From contig JAPLMW010000077.1 of the NCBI GenBank assembly GCA_026386845.1, forward strand, positions 1-56,650: a stretch of DNA of 56,650 nt, given 5' to 3'. The notes beneath the pieces were generated by a model. The model did not search any database. It was not told the origin of the DNA and saw only the letters and a list, made by a program, of their open reading frames with translations. The first letter of the stretch is position 1. Each line of letters opens with the position of its first letter. A program made the translations under genes and the position numbers. Below are positions 10,065-19,155 of this stretch, in pieces. This DNA is from Phycisphaerae bacterium (GTDB taxonomy: Bacteria > Planctomycetota > Phycisphaerae > Sedimentisphaerales > UBA12454).

Positions 10065-10643
10065 TTATTCCGTTTTTTTAAGCGCCTTTCCGATTTGCTC
10101 AAGGTGTTCATCAATTAATGATTTGATTATTCCTTTTGGGCTCTCAAGCACACATTCGGCCCGTCCAATATTGACGTCCGCAACGAGTTTGATTCCGGCT
10201 AATGTATTATCGCCATCATCCTGCTGAGCCTTCTGGCAGTCAGTCAGGTCTTTAGGATTCAAATGCACTACTATATCCCGGTGAGTGGGAGCATTTTTAA
10301 GTATTTCTTTAACAATTATTTCAATTTTATAATCACCATCCTGAATTTTTTGCATTAATACCCTTCTGGCAATTTCAACCGAAAGTTTGGCAATTTCTTC
10401 CTTTTGCTCGGCAAAAATCTGGTCGTAAAACTGGTTGAGCTTAGCGGTCAGGTCTTGAAGTGTCCGGCAAACCTCGCTATACAAACTTTTCTGCGATTTC
10501 AAATCCTCTAACCCGATTTGCTCAGTATTCAACTCCGGATTCATACTGCCCGTAACAGACGATTCGGCATTACTGCTGTAACCATCTAAGATGCTTACAG
10601 ACGTAACCGGCCTTTCAAGATGAACCGTCAGTTTCCGTGACAT
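10065..10643 (-). CDS. fliH: Flagellar assembly protein FliH
   Basis: Position between fliG and fliI; IVKEILKNAPTHRDIVVHLNPKDL. Confidence 0.83.
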   Translation of the reverse strand: MSRKLTVHLERPVTSVSILDGYSSNAESSVTGSMNPELNTEQIGLEDLKSQKSLYSEVCRTLQDLTAKLNQFYDQIFAEQKEEIAKLSVEIARRVLMQKIQDGDYKIEIIVKEILKNAPTHRDIVVHLNPKDLTDCQKAQQDDGDNTLAGIKLVADVNIGRAECVLESPKGIIKSLIDEHLEQIGKALKKTE

Positions 10644-10647
10644 TGTG

Positions 10648-11652
10648 CTACCTTCCGATCACCCTAAGTTTGCCTTCCTCATTAGCGTCCCGCAGCGGCT
10701 TCATAATTTCTTCTCTCGCATCAAGAACTTCTTTTGCCAGCGGCTCCTGCATAAGTGATGTTTCCTCGTCTATTGACGCTGCCGCTCGTTCGGAAATACT
10801 AGACCTGATTTTTTTGATAATTACTTCATCTGCCCCATAAAGTGCTAATGCCAATTTTGCCGAATCAATTCCTCGCAGAGCTTCCTGCAAAGACCTGTCA
10901 GCTATTGTTGGAATATCTTCCCACGTTACCATCAAACGCTTTACCGTCGTGCTGGTTTCCTCATCGTGTTTGCTGATCTCACCAAGCAATTGATCTCGCA
11001 GGTCTTTCTCCAGTCCACTTAACACGATAGCAAGTTTTCGCAGATTTTCTTCCTGTCTTCCCGGTTTTGCCACAAAAGTCTCTCCTTTGAGACTCTTCAG
11101 CCGTTCGCTAACCATAGATGCCATCCGCCGCTTCACTCCATCTGTCAGCAGATCCGAATTCGTCATATTCCACACTACTTTGAGACGGGTCCCTTCGCTC
11201 AAAAGCGACAGAACCTCCTGACTTTTTTTCGGAGTCAGCTCTGACAGTACCACAGCAATCATCTGTGGGTGTTCACCCTCCAGTGCAGAAACCAATTCGT
11301 CCGTGGTGGACAAGTGAATGTCTGCAAACAAATCTTTTTTTTCCGTCACTTTTTTTATCTGAGTTCTAATTTGCTCTGTCTTCTCTTTGCCAAGAAGGCT
11401 TACCAGTATTTCGTTAAGAAAACGTCCTATATTAAGTCCCTGACTCGAACCTTTTTTAAGTGAGGTACAAAACTCTTGCGCAACTTTTATTTTCTCCTTG
11501 CCTTCGCACAAACCTGATGCCTCCAAAGATGCTAATTCCACCGCCAATTCCTGGACCATTTCAGGATCCATACCTTTGAGCAATGCAGAGGCACTTGCCA
11601 CATCAAGACTAATTAACAGCATCGCAGCTTTTTGTTTACCCGTTAATACCAC
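10648..11652 (-). CDS. fliG: Flagellar motor switch protein FliG
   Basis: LTGKQKAAMLLISLD...HPQMIAVVLSEL. Confidence 0.94.
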   Translation of the reverse strand: MVLTGKQKAAMLLISLDVASASALLKGMDPEMVQELAVELASLEASGLCEGKEKIKVAQEFCTSLKKGSSQGLNIGRFLNEILVSLLGKEKTEQIRTQIKKVTEKKDLFADIHLSTTDELVSALEGEHPQMIAVVLSELTPKKSQEVLSLLSEGTRLKVVWNMTNSDLLTDGVKRRMASMVSERLKSLKGETFVAKPGRQEENLRKLAIVLSGLEKDLRDQLLGEISKHDEETSTTVKRLMVTWEDIPTIADRSLQEALRGIDSAKLALALYGADEVIIKKIRSSISERAAASIDEETSLMQEPLAKEVLDAREEIMKPLRDANEEGKLRVIGR

Positions 11653-11656
11653 TTAT

Positions 11657-13144
11657 TTAACTCCCTTTTTTCTCAATCCAGCTTGAAAACAATTGTTTGG
11701 CCTGCTCAGGATTATTTCGCAGGCTATTCGCTATTTGTCTGCGCAGCACCAATGAGTCAGCGCCCTCGGTTCCGGCCGGGAGAAAACCACCAGTTATCTC
11801 ATCTGCCGGCAACTGTGCTGCTGCAGACATTAAAGTCGCTTTTTTCTTTGCTCCGCTGAACATTTTCAGTACTAACAGCGCACAAACCGCCATAATCCCA
11901 AGTGAAGCCTGTCCCGCAATCGCCACAAAATCGAATTTCTTGGTTTCTTCGGCGCCAAGCAAAGATTCTGTCGGACGAGAAAATCTGGCATTAACCACTT
12001 TGATTGAGGTTGCATCCTTAAGACCAAGGGCATTTTTAATAATATCCACAACACTCGCCTCTGTTATTATAAGGTCTTTGGCGTTAGGATCAGCCGGGTA
12101 TAAATCGACAAACGCTGCTACTGCTAAAGATGTTATTTTGCCAGGCAAATCAACTACCGTCTCCACTTTTTCACCGAAAAGCTTATTGGTAGTAATTGTG
12201 TTGTCAGTTTCCTTACCACCCGATGCTATCGGCTTACCATCAGCACCAACATTGCTGCCTGGAGTTTTGGATTTTTCTTTAATCTCTTCTTTTACAACTA
12301 CCCCCGTTGCATCGTAAGATTTTGTAACAAGATTACTGCTGTTCATATCAATCTCGGCACTGACCTTTATAGTAGCTCGCCCAGGGCCAAGAACAGCAGT
12401 GAGCATATTTTCAACTTTGTCCGCTAAACTCTGTTCCACCCTCTCCCTGTAGTCAGCAACGGTCCCTGCTCCACCGCCCATTGCCTGGTCCGATTCACTG
12501 GAAAGAAGCCGGCCCTGGCTGTCCACAATAGTTATATTTTCAGATTTCAGTCCTTCAACACCGCTGGCAACCAGATGTGTTATAGCTGCTATATTCAAGC
12601 CGCTCAATCTATAGCCTGCCTTCAGCCGAAGAACTACAGAAGCGCTGGTTTGCGGGGTTGTAGAAGTAAATAGGGTATGTTCCGGACTTACTATATGAAC
12701 TCGGGCATGAACGACTCCGTCTATCATTTGTATGCTCTTGGCAAGTTCATCCTGAAGGGCACGATTGAGATTAACATTTTGAACAAACGGACTTATTCCG
12801 ATTTTCTCATTATCAAATATCCCGTAGCCTTTCTGGCCGCCCTCAGGCAGACCTTCTTTTGCCATGTCTAAACGAAGCTGGGAAATATTTTCTTTTGGAA
12901 CATAGATAGTTGTTCCCCCACTTGCTAATTTGTAAACAATACCTTTTTCGCCGATTTTCTCAACTATTTTCGCTGCTTCCTCAGCATCGAGACCCGAATA
13001 TAACAGCCCCATATCCGGCATGCGAACCCAACGGGTCAGCAATCCACCGACAACAATAAATGTCAAGACTATCGCTATCAACAAAGCCCGCTGGACTACG
13101 CTCACATTTTGCCAAACTGCTTCTATCTTCTGAAAAAAACCCAT
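11657..13144 (-). CDS. fliF: Flagellar MS-ring protein FliF
   Basis: MPDMGLLYSGLDAEEAAKIVEKI, VHARVHIVSPEHTLF. Confidence 0.96.
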   Translation of the reverse strand: MGFFQKIEAVWQNVSVVQRALLIAIVLTFIVVGGLLTRWVRMPDMGLLYSGLDAEEAAKIVEKIGEKGIVYKLASGGTTIYVPKENISQLRLDMAKEGLPEGGQKGYGIFDNEKIGISPFVQNVNLNRALQDELAKSIQMIDGVVHARVHIVSPEHTLFTSTTPQTSASVVLRLKAGYRLSGLNIAAITHLVASGVEGLKSENITIVDSQGRLLSSESDQAMGGGAGTVADYRERVEQSLADKVENMLTAVLGPGRATIKVSAEIDMNSSNLVTKSYDATGVVVKEEIKEKSKTPGSNVGADGKPIASGGKETDNTITTNKLFGEKVETVVDLPGKITSLAVAAFVDLYPADPNAKDLIITEASVVDIIKNALGLKDATSIKVVNARFSRPTESLLGAEETKKFDFVAIAGQASLGIMAVCALLVLKMFSGAKKKATLMSAAAQLPADEITGGFLPAGTEGADSLVLRRQIANSLRNNPEQAKQLFSSWIEKKGS

Positions 13145-13194
13145 TAAACCCTTTCGTTAATTGGCTGTTTTTTGATGTTTTTCCCAATAATAAA

Positions 13195-13515
13195 TTACAA
13201 AGGCATATTCATAGTTTGTTTGTAGGCCTCAATTAGCTTATTCCTGACACCCACAAGAAGTTTAAAACTCATATCAGCCTTAGCCACTGCGGATACCACC
13301 GAGGTAATATCCTCATTTTTGCCGGCCAACAAATCTTGTATGGATATATCCGATGATTGCTGAAGGTCATCAATTTTGGATATATGTTTTTCGACAGCCT
13401 TAATAGTTTCAGCAAAGCCGGATTCGGAACCGGCGGGTTTGACCTTGGCTGTTCCGATAGCATCGAGATTAGTCATGGATGACACTGAACTTATATTGGC
13501 ATTTAAGTTTATCAT
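13195..13515 (-). CDS. fliE: Flagellar hook-basal body protein FliE
   Basis: ADMSFKLLVGVRNKLIEAYKQTMNMPL C-terminus. Confidence 0.92.
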   Translation of the reverse strand: MINLNANISSVSSMTNLDAIGTAKVKPAGSESGFAETIKAVEKHISKIDDLQQSSDISIQDLLAGKNEDITSVVSAVAKADMSFKLLVGVRNKLIEAYKQTMNMPL

Positions 13516-13526
13516 TTTATTTCACC

Positions 13527-13931
13527 TCACTTAAGTAATTCAAGCGTAGTTTCCACCATATCCTGATAACGCTTTAGAACCGCTGTATTGGCCTGATATG
13601 TTCGTGCCGCAACATTCAAATTCATCATCTCTATCGGCAGTTGAACGTTGGGCATTGTTACAAATCCCTCCGCATCTGCGTCGGGATGGCCCGGCTTCAA
13701 AACCTTCTGGAAAGCACTCGTATCCGCTACTATTTCCTCCAAGCTAACGCCTCCCATATCATCACTGTTTGTTTCTAATACCGCCTCAAGTCTGCGATAT
13801 GGCTGGCCATCGCCGTTATCCGTGGTTTGGGCATTGGCAACATTCGATGAAATCACCTCCATATTTTTGCTTTGCGCTCGCAGACCTGAAATTGCTATAT
13901 CTATCGGGCCAAAACTTGCATTGACTTCCAT
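13527..13931 (-). CDS. flgC: Flagellar rod protein FlgC
   Basis: IAISGLRAQSKNMEVISSNVANAQT; MMNLNVAARTYQANTAVLKRYQDM. Confidence 0.95.
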   Translation of the reverse strand: MEVNASFGPIDIAISGLRAQSKNMEVISSNVANAQTTDNGDGQPYRRLEAVLETNSDDMGGVSLEEIVADTSAFQKVLKPGHPDADAEGFVTMPNVQLPIEMMNLNVAARTYQANTAVLKRYQDMVETTLELLK

Positions 13932-13993
13932 TTGTTTTTGCCTTTCTCTAAAATCCTGATGGCATCCAGATTATTTTTTCTTTCCGCTAAGAA

Positions 13994-14353
13994 TCATTTC
14001 ACATCTATCGCTAAATCGATTTGCTGGTATTTTTTCTGAAGAAGCCGAATATACGCTTTGTGGAGAAGAGTATTCTTCACCATCTCACCAACCTCGATTT
14101 CCAGGCTGACATCATTACCGTTTGATTTTACCGCAGTCTCTTTAGGCTGGTAAATCTCAGGCTCAACTCCATTTAAATCAACAGACCCGGACGAATTCAG
14201 CGCCTTGGCAAGTAATTCCTGGAAGTTGACATCAACCCTGCGGTATTCCGGAGTCTGAAGATTGGCAACATTATTGGCAATCGCCTTCTGACGAAGATTT
14301 TCAGCTTTTATGCCAACTTCGATAATGTCGAATATATTGTTTATTTTAGACAT
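13994..14353 (-). CDS. flgB: Flagellar rod protein FlgB (start trimmed to MSKINNIF)
   Basis: ENLRQKAIANNVANLQTPEYRRVDVNFQELL; a sigma-54-like promoter lies ~50 nt upstream of this start. Confidence 0.92.
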   Translation of the reverse strand: MSKINNIFDIIEVGIKAENLRQKAIANNVANLQTPEYRRVDVNFQELLAKALNSSGSVDLNGVEPEIYQPKETAVKSNGNDVSLEIEVGEMVKNTLLHKAYIRLLQKKYQQIDLAIDVK

Positions 14354-14399
14354 CCATATATTCCAAATCCGGCTAACAACTGTCTTTACGGTAAGAATG

Positions 14400-14416
14400 A
14401 GCAATAATCGTGCCAA
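14400..14416 (-). promoter_or_regulatory. Sigma-54-type promoter for the flgB operon
   Basis: Minus strand TTGGCACGATTATTGCT, exact match to TGGCACG-N4-TTGCT. Confidence 0.85.
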
Positions 14417-14739
14417 ACAGCCGGTATCTGCTATTTTCAACCTGTCAGCCGCGTTTTTTACGCTAAAAACCGCCTATTACACAAACAAGTCCCCGTTTGA
14501 GCAGTACCGGTGATGTCGAAATCCTATACACTTAAATGCATTTTTTACATTTTACATTTTTCACAAAGACCATCTAAATTTGCCCCGGCAAAACCGGAAA
14601 TCCTTTCCTGTTGTTCGGAATATCTCGCCGTAACAGAAACTAAGTTAGAAGGCGTTTCAATTATTTATTATTACAATATTTTCTATAACTACTTAGCAAA
14701 CAAATGGTTATGGTTTTTTACCAAACTGCTTCTTAATAG

Positions 14740-14755
14740 TGGCACAGCAGTTGCT
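14740..14755 (+). promoter_or_regulatory. Sigma-54-type promoter for fliK
   Basis: TGGCACAGCAGTTGCT with GG-N10-GC spacing. Confidence 0.72.
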
Positions 14756-14768
14756 CAAGTATTACCGT

Positions 14769-16601
14769 ATGAATATATCTCTATCGAAAAATCTCTTTGC
14801 GGCCAATGTTGGCTCTCGGCTGGCTCCATCGAAATCTGCTTCAGCCTCAAACAAGCAATCTACCGAAATGCCCGCAGATGATGCACCGATTACCAATACC
14901 GGCAAAACGGTAACGACCGATAATATCCAGCTTGGCGCTCAAAATATGTCCGTTGCCAAGCCATCGGAAAGTTTTAGCCGGACGCTCGGAAAAAAAATAA
15001 CAACCAAAATATCCCCGAATGAACAGACCGACGAAGAAACTAAAAAACAAGCTCAGGACTCAGTAGAGATGCTTTCCAGTGAATCTCTTATACCCCAGGG
15101 AACATTGACTCAGCCTGTGGAACTGGATAAAACCATCGGTGCAAAAGTTGATAACCAGTTACAGCAACAAATAGAAAGTGAGATTTCAGACAAATCTGCA
15201 CAGTTGCTCACTGACTCTAAAACCTCTCAAGCTCCTTCTCTTATCGTCCAGGATGTCAAGCCAATCATTATCAAGCCTGACCAAATAGTATCTGAAATCA
15301 CCAAGCTGGAAAATAAATCTATTCCGCTAACCATTGACCAGAGCCAGACTAAATCCGAGATAATTATACCTGATATCCCTGATAAATCGCTTATAGACCA
15401 GAAAAACAGTCAGGAAATAGCATCGGGTATATATGCCGGCGACAGCAAAATAACCATTAATTATCGGACTGATAGCGGAGAATCAATCAGCCAATCGCTT
15501 TCCGGCAACAATAAGGCAATCACCGGCAGTGAAAAGTCTGGAACAATAGGCAAGCCAATTGTTTCATTAGATACCGAAACAACATTATTATCAATTAAAC
15601 CAGCTATTACATCAACGCCGCCTTCTAACCAGCAAAATCAGCAAAGCGGCAAAGAAGCAAATCCCGAAACACTCATCAGCGGTAACAAAACAATTACCAA
15701 CAGTGAACCATCGGTCGTCACAAACGAGTCTGGTACTGCCGACCGCTCACAAATACAGCTACCAAACATCCAATTTGCCGCTCCTGCCGCTCCTGACAAT
15801 CAAACACAGACTGCAGAGAAAACAACATCCAATAAAGCTGATACTGACCAGAAGGGCCATCGCGGCAAAACAGAATTTTTTGAGTTACTTGGAAAAAACG
15901 GATTTAATATCGAGAATCTCTCTGTTAAATCCATTGCGCAGAAGATGAGTCAATCACAGATGCAGTCATCTGCCCCACAAGCAGAAAATCGCAGCGATTT
16001 AGTTTCACAACAGGCATCCGGCCCAGATATTGAGGCGGGTAATCAGCTGCTCGTCGGCAATAACGTCCAGCCTGCCATTACAGAACAATCACCGGCCTCC
16101 GCTGCATCCACGAAGAGCGCCGGGAATGCCGATTCTGGTGCCGGCGTCAGCAGCCAAATTCAGGAGTCTATCTACAGTTCTTTCCGCTCAGGCAGCCAGC
16201 AAATCGTTATTCGGCTCAATCCGCCCGATCTTGGTAAAGTCGCCATAAAATTCACCGAGCAAGGCAATGGTATCACCGGTTTATTGCAGGTCGATAAGCC
16301 GCAAACCAGAAACCAGATACAGCAGGCACTGCCTGAGATAATCCAAAACCTTCAGAATTCAGGCATTCAGATTAATAAACTCGAAGTTGTATTAACAAAC
16401 CAGCAGGAGCAATATACTCCGAAAGACCAATCGTCGGCAGCCGGACAGAACGGCTGGTCCGGGCAGCAAAATTCGCAAAATCCTGAATCACAAATAAATA
16501 ATACCGTTTACAGTGAACGGCTGACAAATGTTGACAACTTCACGGAATTTGCCGAAATCCGGATGCAATTCACCGATAACTCCATAAACATGCTGGTATA
16601 A
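14769..16601 (+). CDS. fliK: Flagellar hook-length control protein FliK
   Basis: Long Gln/Ser/Thr-rich N-terminus and C-terminal QQIVIRLNPPDLGKVAIKFTEQGNGITGLLQV (Flg_hook domain). Confidence 0.88.
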   Translation: MNISLSKNLFAANVGSRLAPSKSASASNKQSTEMPADDAPITNTGKTVTTDNIQLGAQNMSVAKPSESFSRTLGKKITTKISPNEQTDEETKKQAQDSVEMLSSESLIPQGTLTQPVELDKTIGAKVDNQLQQQIESEISDKSAQLLTDSKTSQAPSLIVQDVKPIIIKPDQIVSEITKLENKSIPLTIDQSQTKSEIIIPDIPDKSLIDQKNSQEIASGIYAGDSKITINYRTDSGESISQSLSGNNKAITGSEKSGTIGKPIVSLDTETTLLSIKPAITSTPPSNQQNQQSGKEANPETLISGNKTITNSEPSVVTNESGTADRSQIQLPNIQFAAPAAPDNQTQTAEKTTSNKADTDQKGHRGKTEFFELLGKNGFNIENLSVKSIAQKMSQSQMQSSAPQAENRSDLVSQQASGPDIEAGNQLLVGNNVQPAITEQSPASAASTKSAGNADSGAGVSSQIQESIYSSFRSGSQQIVIRLNPPDLGKVAIKFTEQGNGITGLLQVDKPQTRNQIQQALPEIIQNLQNSGIQINKLEVVLTNQQEQYTPKDQSSAAGQNGWSGQQNSQNPESQINNTVYSERLTNVDNFTEFAEIRMQFTDNSINMLV

Positions 16602-16677
16602 AAGTTTCTAAAAGCCATTCCGAATATGCCGTTTTCAATGCCTAAAACGCTGTTTTTTGAGGTTGTGAAATGGTCTG

Positions 16678-16692
16678 CAGCAGTAGCTGCTG
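16678..16692 (+). terminator. Candidate hairpin after fliK
   Basis: CAGCAG-TAG-CTGCTG inverted repeat followed by TTTAGTT; weak T-tract. Confidence 0.25.
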
Positions 16693-17052
16693 TTTAGTTC
16701 GTGTTTTGGAATCGGCCTATCTAAAAATGCGAAAAAACAGGGTTAAGCAGTAAGTCAACACGCATAATTACGGATATCGCAAATTAAACAGGAGTTTTTT
16801 CAAACTTTTGGCAAAAATCCTCTATAAATGCCTGCATTTTTCAAAATTTTTGTGTTTTTTCACCATTTACCCGCAGATTGTTGCCCGCTATCAGTATGAC
16901 CATTTGCGATATTAAGGGACCGGCAATTTTACATCATACTTTTTTGCCGACTCATCCGGATTAAACGCGATTATCAGTATCATCCGCAATGATATTACGG
17001 GGATGGAATCCTGGCTGTTTTTCGAATCAAATATTCCCTTAAGTTTTATTTA

Positions 17053-17077
17053 TTCCAATCGAGAATGCAGATTGGAA
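17053..17077 (+). promoter_or_regulatory. Hairpin in flagellin upstream region, terminator/attenuator-like
   Basis: TTCCAATC-gagaatgca-GATTGGAA followed by ggaTTTTTT. Confidence 0.45.
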
Positions 17078-17110
17078 GGATTTTTTCATTCGATGCGCTT
17101 GTTGCGCATT

Positions 17111-17136
17111 TAAAGTAGGGAAACGAGGGCTGACAG
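17111..17136 (+). promoter_or_regulatory. Weak sigma-28-like promoter candidate for flagellin
   Basis: TAAAGT...N...GCTGACAG (partial match to TAAA-N15-GCCGATAA, spacing 14). Confidence 0.3.
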
Positions 17137-17180
17137 GGCCCAAAGAAAAGTAAACGTTTATTTTTTAAGGAGTCAAAACC

Positions 17181-18458
17181 ATGTTAGCGATTAAAAACAA
17201 CATTATGGCGGGTAATGCTGCCAGACACTTAGGTAAAGCTTATGACCGCTTGGCCCAGAGTGTTGAAAGGCTCGCATCAGGTCTCCGCATAAACAGTGCG
17301 AAAGACGATGCAGCAGGTTTGGCCGTTCGCGAATTAATTCGTGCGGATGTAGCCGTTCTGCAACAGGGAGCTCGTAACGCACAGGATGGCATTAGTATGT
17401 TACAAACAATGGAAGGTGCGATGGGTGTTATCGATGATGGCCTCATCCGAATGAAAGAGCTCGCAGAGCAAGCAGCGACAGGTTCATATTCTGACGCACA
17501 GCGAACTATTATGAACGCTGAATTCGCAGAAATGGCCGCAGAAATCGACCGTGTCGCAGGCGCGACAAAGTTTAATGAAATTGCCATGCTAAACAGCGGT
17601 AGCGGCTCCGTTTCGATTCACGTTGGAACTACCAGCACAATAGATGTTGGCAAGGTCGATATGACAAAGGCAGGTCTTGGCATCAACACCGGTGTCGAGG
17701 TCTATGAAGCCCTCTTTACACCTGAACTGGCCGCCACAAGCACAGGTGCTTTCGTTACTATCACTGGTGAACCTGTATCACTGACAGTCATGTTCGATAA
17801 CAATAGTGCTACTGAAGACGCAATTTCTATTAATTTGACTGTTGGAAGCTACACGATTAGCCAGATTGAAGCTGCCCTCAATGCTGTAAGTGGGGCCCTT
17901 GGCTATGCCCCCGATGGTGACAACAAGAGCTATGACATAGCAACTATTGTAACTAACGATGACGGCACATTCTCACTAAAGGTAGCTTCAAGAGACGAGG
18001 CCGACGGCGTATCAATTAAGGTAGCCAGTTCCACTACTAATGCAACAGGCGACTGGAACCTCGGCGGAACAGGTGACACCGCGACGACTAACGCGGCCGC
18101 AGCAGGTGTTGAAATTAATGTCGATAACTACGCTGCTGAACAGGTAACCGGTGGCGTTAATATCGCAACAGCCGCTGCTGCTGCAACAGCGTTAACTACA
18201 CTTACCGACGCGATCAACCTAAAAGACTCGGCACGTGCGACATTCGGCTACAAGATGAACCGTCTTGAAAGCACGATATCAGTTCTCGATATTCAGGCTG
18301 AGAACCTGATGTCTGCACAAAGCCGTATATCTGATGTCGATGTTGCGACAGAAATGGCCGCATTGACCAGAACACAGGTGCTGTCACAGGCAGGTATCGC
18401 TATGTTGGTTCAGGCCAATACGATGCCTCAGATGGCTCTTACACTTCTCCGCGGCTAA
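17181..18458 (+). CDS. fliC: Flagellin
   Basis: N-terminal SVERLASGLRINSAKDDAAGLAV, C-terminal SRISDVDVATEMAALTRTQVLSQAGIAMLVQAN; strong RBS aaggag. Confidence 0.97.
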   Translation: MLAIKNNIMAGNAARHLGKAYDRLAQSVERLASGLRINSAKDDAAGLAVRELIRADVAVLQQGARNAQDGISMLQTMEGAMGVIDDGLIRMKELAEQAATGSYSDAQRTIMNAEFAEMAAEIDRVAGATKFNEIAMLNSGSGSVSIHVGTTSTIDVGKVDMTKAGLGINTGVEVYEALFTPELAATSTGAFVTITGEPVSLTVMFDNNSATEDAISINLTVGSYTISQIEAALNAVSGALGYAPDGDNKSYDIATIVTNDDGTFSLKVASRDEADGVSIKVASSTTNATGDWNLGGTGDTATTNAAAAGVEINVDNYAAEQVTGGVNIATAAAAATALTTLTDAINLKDSARATFGYKMNRLESTISVLDIQAENLMSAQSRISDVDVATEMAALTRTQVLSQAGIAMLVQANTMPQMALTLLRG

Positions 18459-18487
18459 GCATCAATTGATAATTGAAGAATTTTATC

Positions 18488-18516
18488 GGGGGGATGGCAA
18501 TAAAAGCCGTCCCCCC
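18488..18516 (+). promoter_or_regulatory. Strong GC-rich hairpin between flagellin and fliS
   Basis: GGGGGGATGGC-aataaaa-GCCGTCCCCCC, 11-bp stem with one G.T, no following T-tract. Confidence 0.7.
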
Positions 18517-18568
18517 ATAATTAAAAATGCAATAATGTATCCCAATCAGCAAAACGGAGTGCTATATC

Positions 18569-18928
18569 ATGAAGGGCATCGAAACATATCAGGAAAACAC
18601 AATTACCACACAAAATCAGGGCCGTCTCGTCGTTATGCTTTACGAGGGCGCGATAAAATTCTTAAAACTGGCAATCCCTGAAATGAAAACGGGCAACATC
18701 GAAGCAAAGAGTAAATACCTGAACAAAGCCGAGGACATAATAAACGAGCTAAATACTGTTTTGGATATGGAAGCCGGCAGCGAAATCGCGACGAATCTCA
18801 GAGCATTATATATGTTTATGCTTCGCAATCTGCATGAAGCCAATGCAAAACAAGACTCCGGCAAAATTGAGGAAGTAATCAAGCTGTTGGAAGAACTGAA
18901 CCAGAGCTGGAGAGCAATTTCCAGCTAA
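18569..18928 (+). CDS. fliS: Flagellin export chaperone FliS
   Basis: MKGIETYQENTITTQNQGRLVVMLYEGAIKFLKLA. Confidence 0.95.
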   Translation: MKGIETYQENTITTQNQGRLVVMLYEGAIKFLKLAIPEMKTGNIEAKSKYLNKAEDIINELNTVLDMEAGSEIATNLRALYMFMLRNLHEANAKQDSGKIEEVIKLLEELNQSWRAISS

Positions 18929-19039
18929 AACTGACTGCTCTGAAAACCAGTAAGACTGTATAATATCCTGACACTTCTGCCTTGTCCGCAATAAGGCAAT
19001 ATCCGCATTATCAAACAAAACCAGCCCATTGGGGGCATT

Positions 19040-19055
19040 TGGCACAGATATTGCT
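19040..19055 (+). promoter_or_regulatory. Sigma-54-type promoter upstream of the GT41 fusion gene
   Basis: TGGCACAGATATTGCT with GG-N10-GC spacing, ~100 nt upstream of the ATG. Confidence 0.72.
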
Positions 19056-19155
19056 CTCCCTTTTAATGTCGTGTCCCTTAAAAAGTGCGTTTATGTGAAC
19101 GGATATATATTTTTTAACCGTTTTGACTGATTTTTACGTTTATTTAAAGGGCGGT

